Positions 15,374 through 16,592 of a stretch of DNA of 16,592 nt are shown piece by piece. The notes beneath the pieces are model-generated. The model was not told the DNA's origin. It searched no databases and saw only the letters and a program-made list of their open reading frames with translations. A program made the translations under genes and the position numbers. The DNA lies in NCBI GenBank assembly GCA_022712845.1, contig JAFLJV010000237.1:1-16592 (forward strand), written 5' to 3'. The stretch's first letter is position 1, and each line of letters opens with the position of its first letter. The DNA is from Sulfurimonas sp. (GTDB taxonomy: Bacteria; Campylobacterota; Campylobacteria; Campylobacterales; Sulfurimonadaceae).

Positions 15374-15981
15374 TAGGAATTGTTGATTACAATATGGGAA
15401 ATCTGGCGAGTGTACAAAACGCATTTGCAAAGTTGGGTGAAGTAACCGTTGTAGAGAGTGATCCTAGTAAGTTTAAAGAGTATGATAAACTTATTTTGCC
15501 TGGTGTTGGTGCATTTGGCGATGCGATGGAGCATTTACGAGAACGCAATATGATAGAAGCTTTACGAGAGTATGCTGATAGTGGAAAGTATATGCTAGGC
15601 ATCTGTCTTGGCATGCAACTTCTTTTTGAGAATAGCGAAGAGTTTGGAGAGCATGAAGGTTTAGGACTCATTAAAGGGAATGTTATACATTTTGATGCTT
15701 CAAAGTTTGAGGAAAATATGAAAATCCCACATATGGGATGGAACAGAATGTTTACAAAAGAGCATCCACTATTTGAAAACTTAGATGAAGAACACTACCT
15801 TTATTTTGTGCATTCATATCATGTTAATTGTCTCAATAAAGAAGATATTATTGGTAGAACGGATTATGGGTATGAGTTTACATCAGCAGTAGCTCATAAG
15901 AATATTATGGGAATACAGCCACACCCAGAAAAAAGCCATGAAAATGGACTAAAAATACTAGAAAACTTTATAGGATTATAG
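15370..15981 (+). CDS. hisH: Imidazole glycerol phosphate synthase, glutaminase subunit
   Basis: HisH hydrolyses glutamine and delivers ammonia to HisF, which forms imidazole glycerol phosphate and AICAR in histidine synthesis. The 203-residue class I glutamine amidotransferase starts IGIVDYNMGNLASV, has oxyanion-strand LPGVGAFGDAM, nucleophile C79 in GICLGMQLLFE, and H185 and E187 in QPHPEKSH, so the triad is complete. The start codon is GTG, within GTGA that also holds the stop of the upstream sensor gene. hisA begins directly after the TAG. hisF is not in the window. Confidence 0.97.
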   Translation: MIGIVDYNMGNLASVQNAFAKLGEVTVVESDPSKFKEYDKLILPGVGAFGDAMEHLRERNMIEALREYADSGKYMLGICLGMQLLFENSEEFGEHEGLGLIKGNVIHFDASKFEENMKIPHMGWNRMFTKEHPLFENLDEEHYLYFVHSYHVNCLNKEDIIGRTDYGYEFTSAVAHKNIMGIQPHPEKSHENGLKILENFIGL

Positions 15982-16592
15982 ATGACACTTTACCCCGCAA
16001 TAGATTTAAAAGATGGAAAAGCAGTTCGCCTTACTAAAGGCTTGATGGATAGTGCAAAGATTTACTCAGATGAGCCATGGAGCTTAGTAAAGAAGTTTGA
16101 AGAGATGGGGGCTGAATGGGTACATTTAGTAGACTTAAATGGTGCATTTGCAGGTGAACCAAAAAACTTAGAACAGATTATTAAGATTAGAGCAAATTGT
16201 AATGTAAAGCTAGAGCTTGGTGGCGGTATCCGTGATGAAGCTACAATACAAAAGATGCTAGAAATTGGAATAGATAGAATTATCTTAGGCTCGATAGCTG
16301 TTAAAAATCCTCAATTTGTACGAGATATGGCCGCAAAGTATCCTATTGCAGTAGGGATAGATGCAATTGATGGCTATGTAGCTGTTGAAGGCTGGGGTGA
16401 AGTAAGCAATATGAAAGCAACAGACTTGGCAAAAGAGTTTGCAGATGCAGGCGTTGTGGCTATTATCTATACAGATGTTGGTAAAGATGGAACACTTTCA
16501 GGTGTAAATGTAGAGTTTACTTTGGATATTGCAAGAGCAAGTGGTGTGAGTACAATTGCTAGTGGTGGTGTTAAAGATGCGGGTGATATAGA
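15982..16592 (+). CDS. hisA: ProFAR isomerase HisA, cut by window end
   Basis: HisA isomerises the aminoaldose of ProFAR to the aminoketose PRFAR, the step before HisH/HisF. About 203 of an expected 235-245 residues are present in a half-barrel-duplicated TIM fold. Catalytic D8 is in [14 protein letters not shown] and D127 in [15 protein letters not shown]; phosphate-binding segments ELGGGIRD and [14 protein letters not shown], and the start of [11 protein letters not shown], are visible. It is distinguished from the paralogue HisF by these blocks. The ATG follows the hisH TAG with no gap, so translation is probably coupled; there is no ribosome site outside the hisH coding end. Confidence 0.97.
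   Translation, partial: MTLYPAIDLKDGKAVRLTKGLMDSAKIYSDEPWSLVKKFEEMGAEWVHLVDLNGAFAGEPKNLEQIIKIRANCNVKLELGGGIRDEATIQKMLEIGIDRIILGSIAVKNPQFVRDMAAKYPIAVGIDAIDGYVAVEGWGEVSNMKATDLAKEFADAGVVAIIYTDVGKDGTLSGVNVEFTLDIARASGVSTIASGGVKDAGDI

Noticed and set aside
15387..15671. 94-codon minus-strand frame inside hisH
   Set aside because: Shadow of a conserved gene; no family resemblance.
1..16592. CRISPR array, prophage or complete insertion sequence
   Set aside because: No regularly spaced direct repeats, transposase, integrase or phage genes were seen.

Overview
The window is AT-rich chromosomal DNA from a Campylobacterota (Epsilonproteobacteria) member. The protein sequences (PckA, UvrB, RuvB, TrpA, PanB, HisH, HisA) and the TATAAT-like -10 boxes without clear -35 boxes fit a Sulfurimonas/Arcobacter-type organism. 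That is inference from protein style; no database search was possible. Gene content is mostly core metabolism, DNA repair and recombination, cell envelope and signalling, with no phage, plasmid or CRISPR block.

Layout. Positions 1-130 are GC-rich, structured non-coding DNA, possibly the edge of a group II intron-like element. It butts directly against a 5'-truncated pckA (PEP carboxykinase). pckA converges on a minus-strand dedA-uvrB operon through a shared hairpin. uvrB is interrupted by one in-frame TAA, while all the rest of the protein is intact on both sides. A 178-bp divergent spacer holding nested inverted repeats separates uvrB from a membrane diguanylate cyclase (dCache-GGDEF). Next come a two-gene unit for a small coiled-coil protein and a ZapA-like protein, a tRNA-Arg(GCG), and a CHASE-type hybrid histidine kinase. 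The kinase converges on a minus-strand hpt-trpA pair, where a stand-alone Hpt phosphotransfer protein is translationally coupled to tryptophan synthase alpha. Divergently from hpt run panB, ruvB and an AI-2E-type permease, ending stop-to-stop against a minus-strand LpxL-type acyltransferase. A 138-bp element with 25-bp terminal inverted repeats lies between the divergent promoters of the acyltransferase and of a PDC/Cache sensor membrane protein. The sensor gene overlaps hisH by 4 nt, and hisA follows immediately and runs off the window end.

How the genes work together. Biosynthesis is represented by pckA (gluconeogenesis), trpA, panB (pantothenate/CoA) and hisH-hisA (imidazole-ring formation). 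uvrB and ruvB cover excision repair and Holliday-junction migration. Three sensory proteins (diguanylate cyclase, hybrid kinase, PDC protein) plus the Hpt protein sit among the housekeeping genes. The points most worth checking are the uvrB nonsense codon, the pckA 5' junction, the two inverted-repeat elements in divergent promoter regions, and the two sensory/phosphorelay genes coupled by overlap to amino-acid biosynthesis genes (hpt-trpA and PDC-hisH). I did not find a clearly new multi-gene system.
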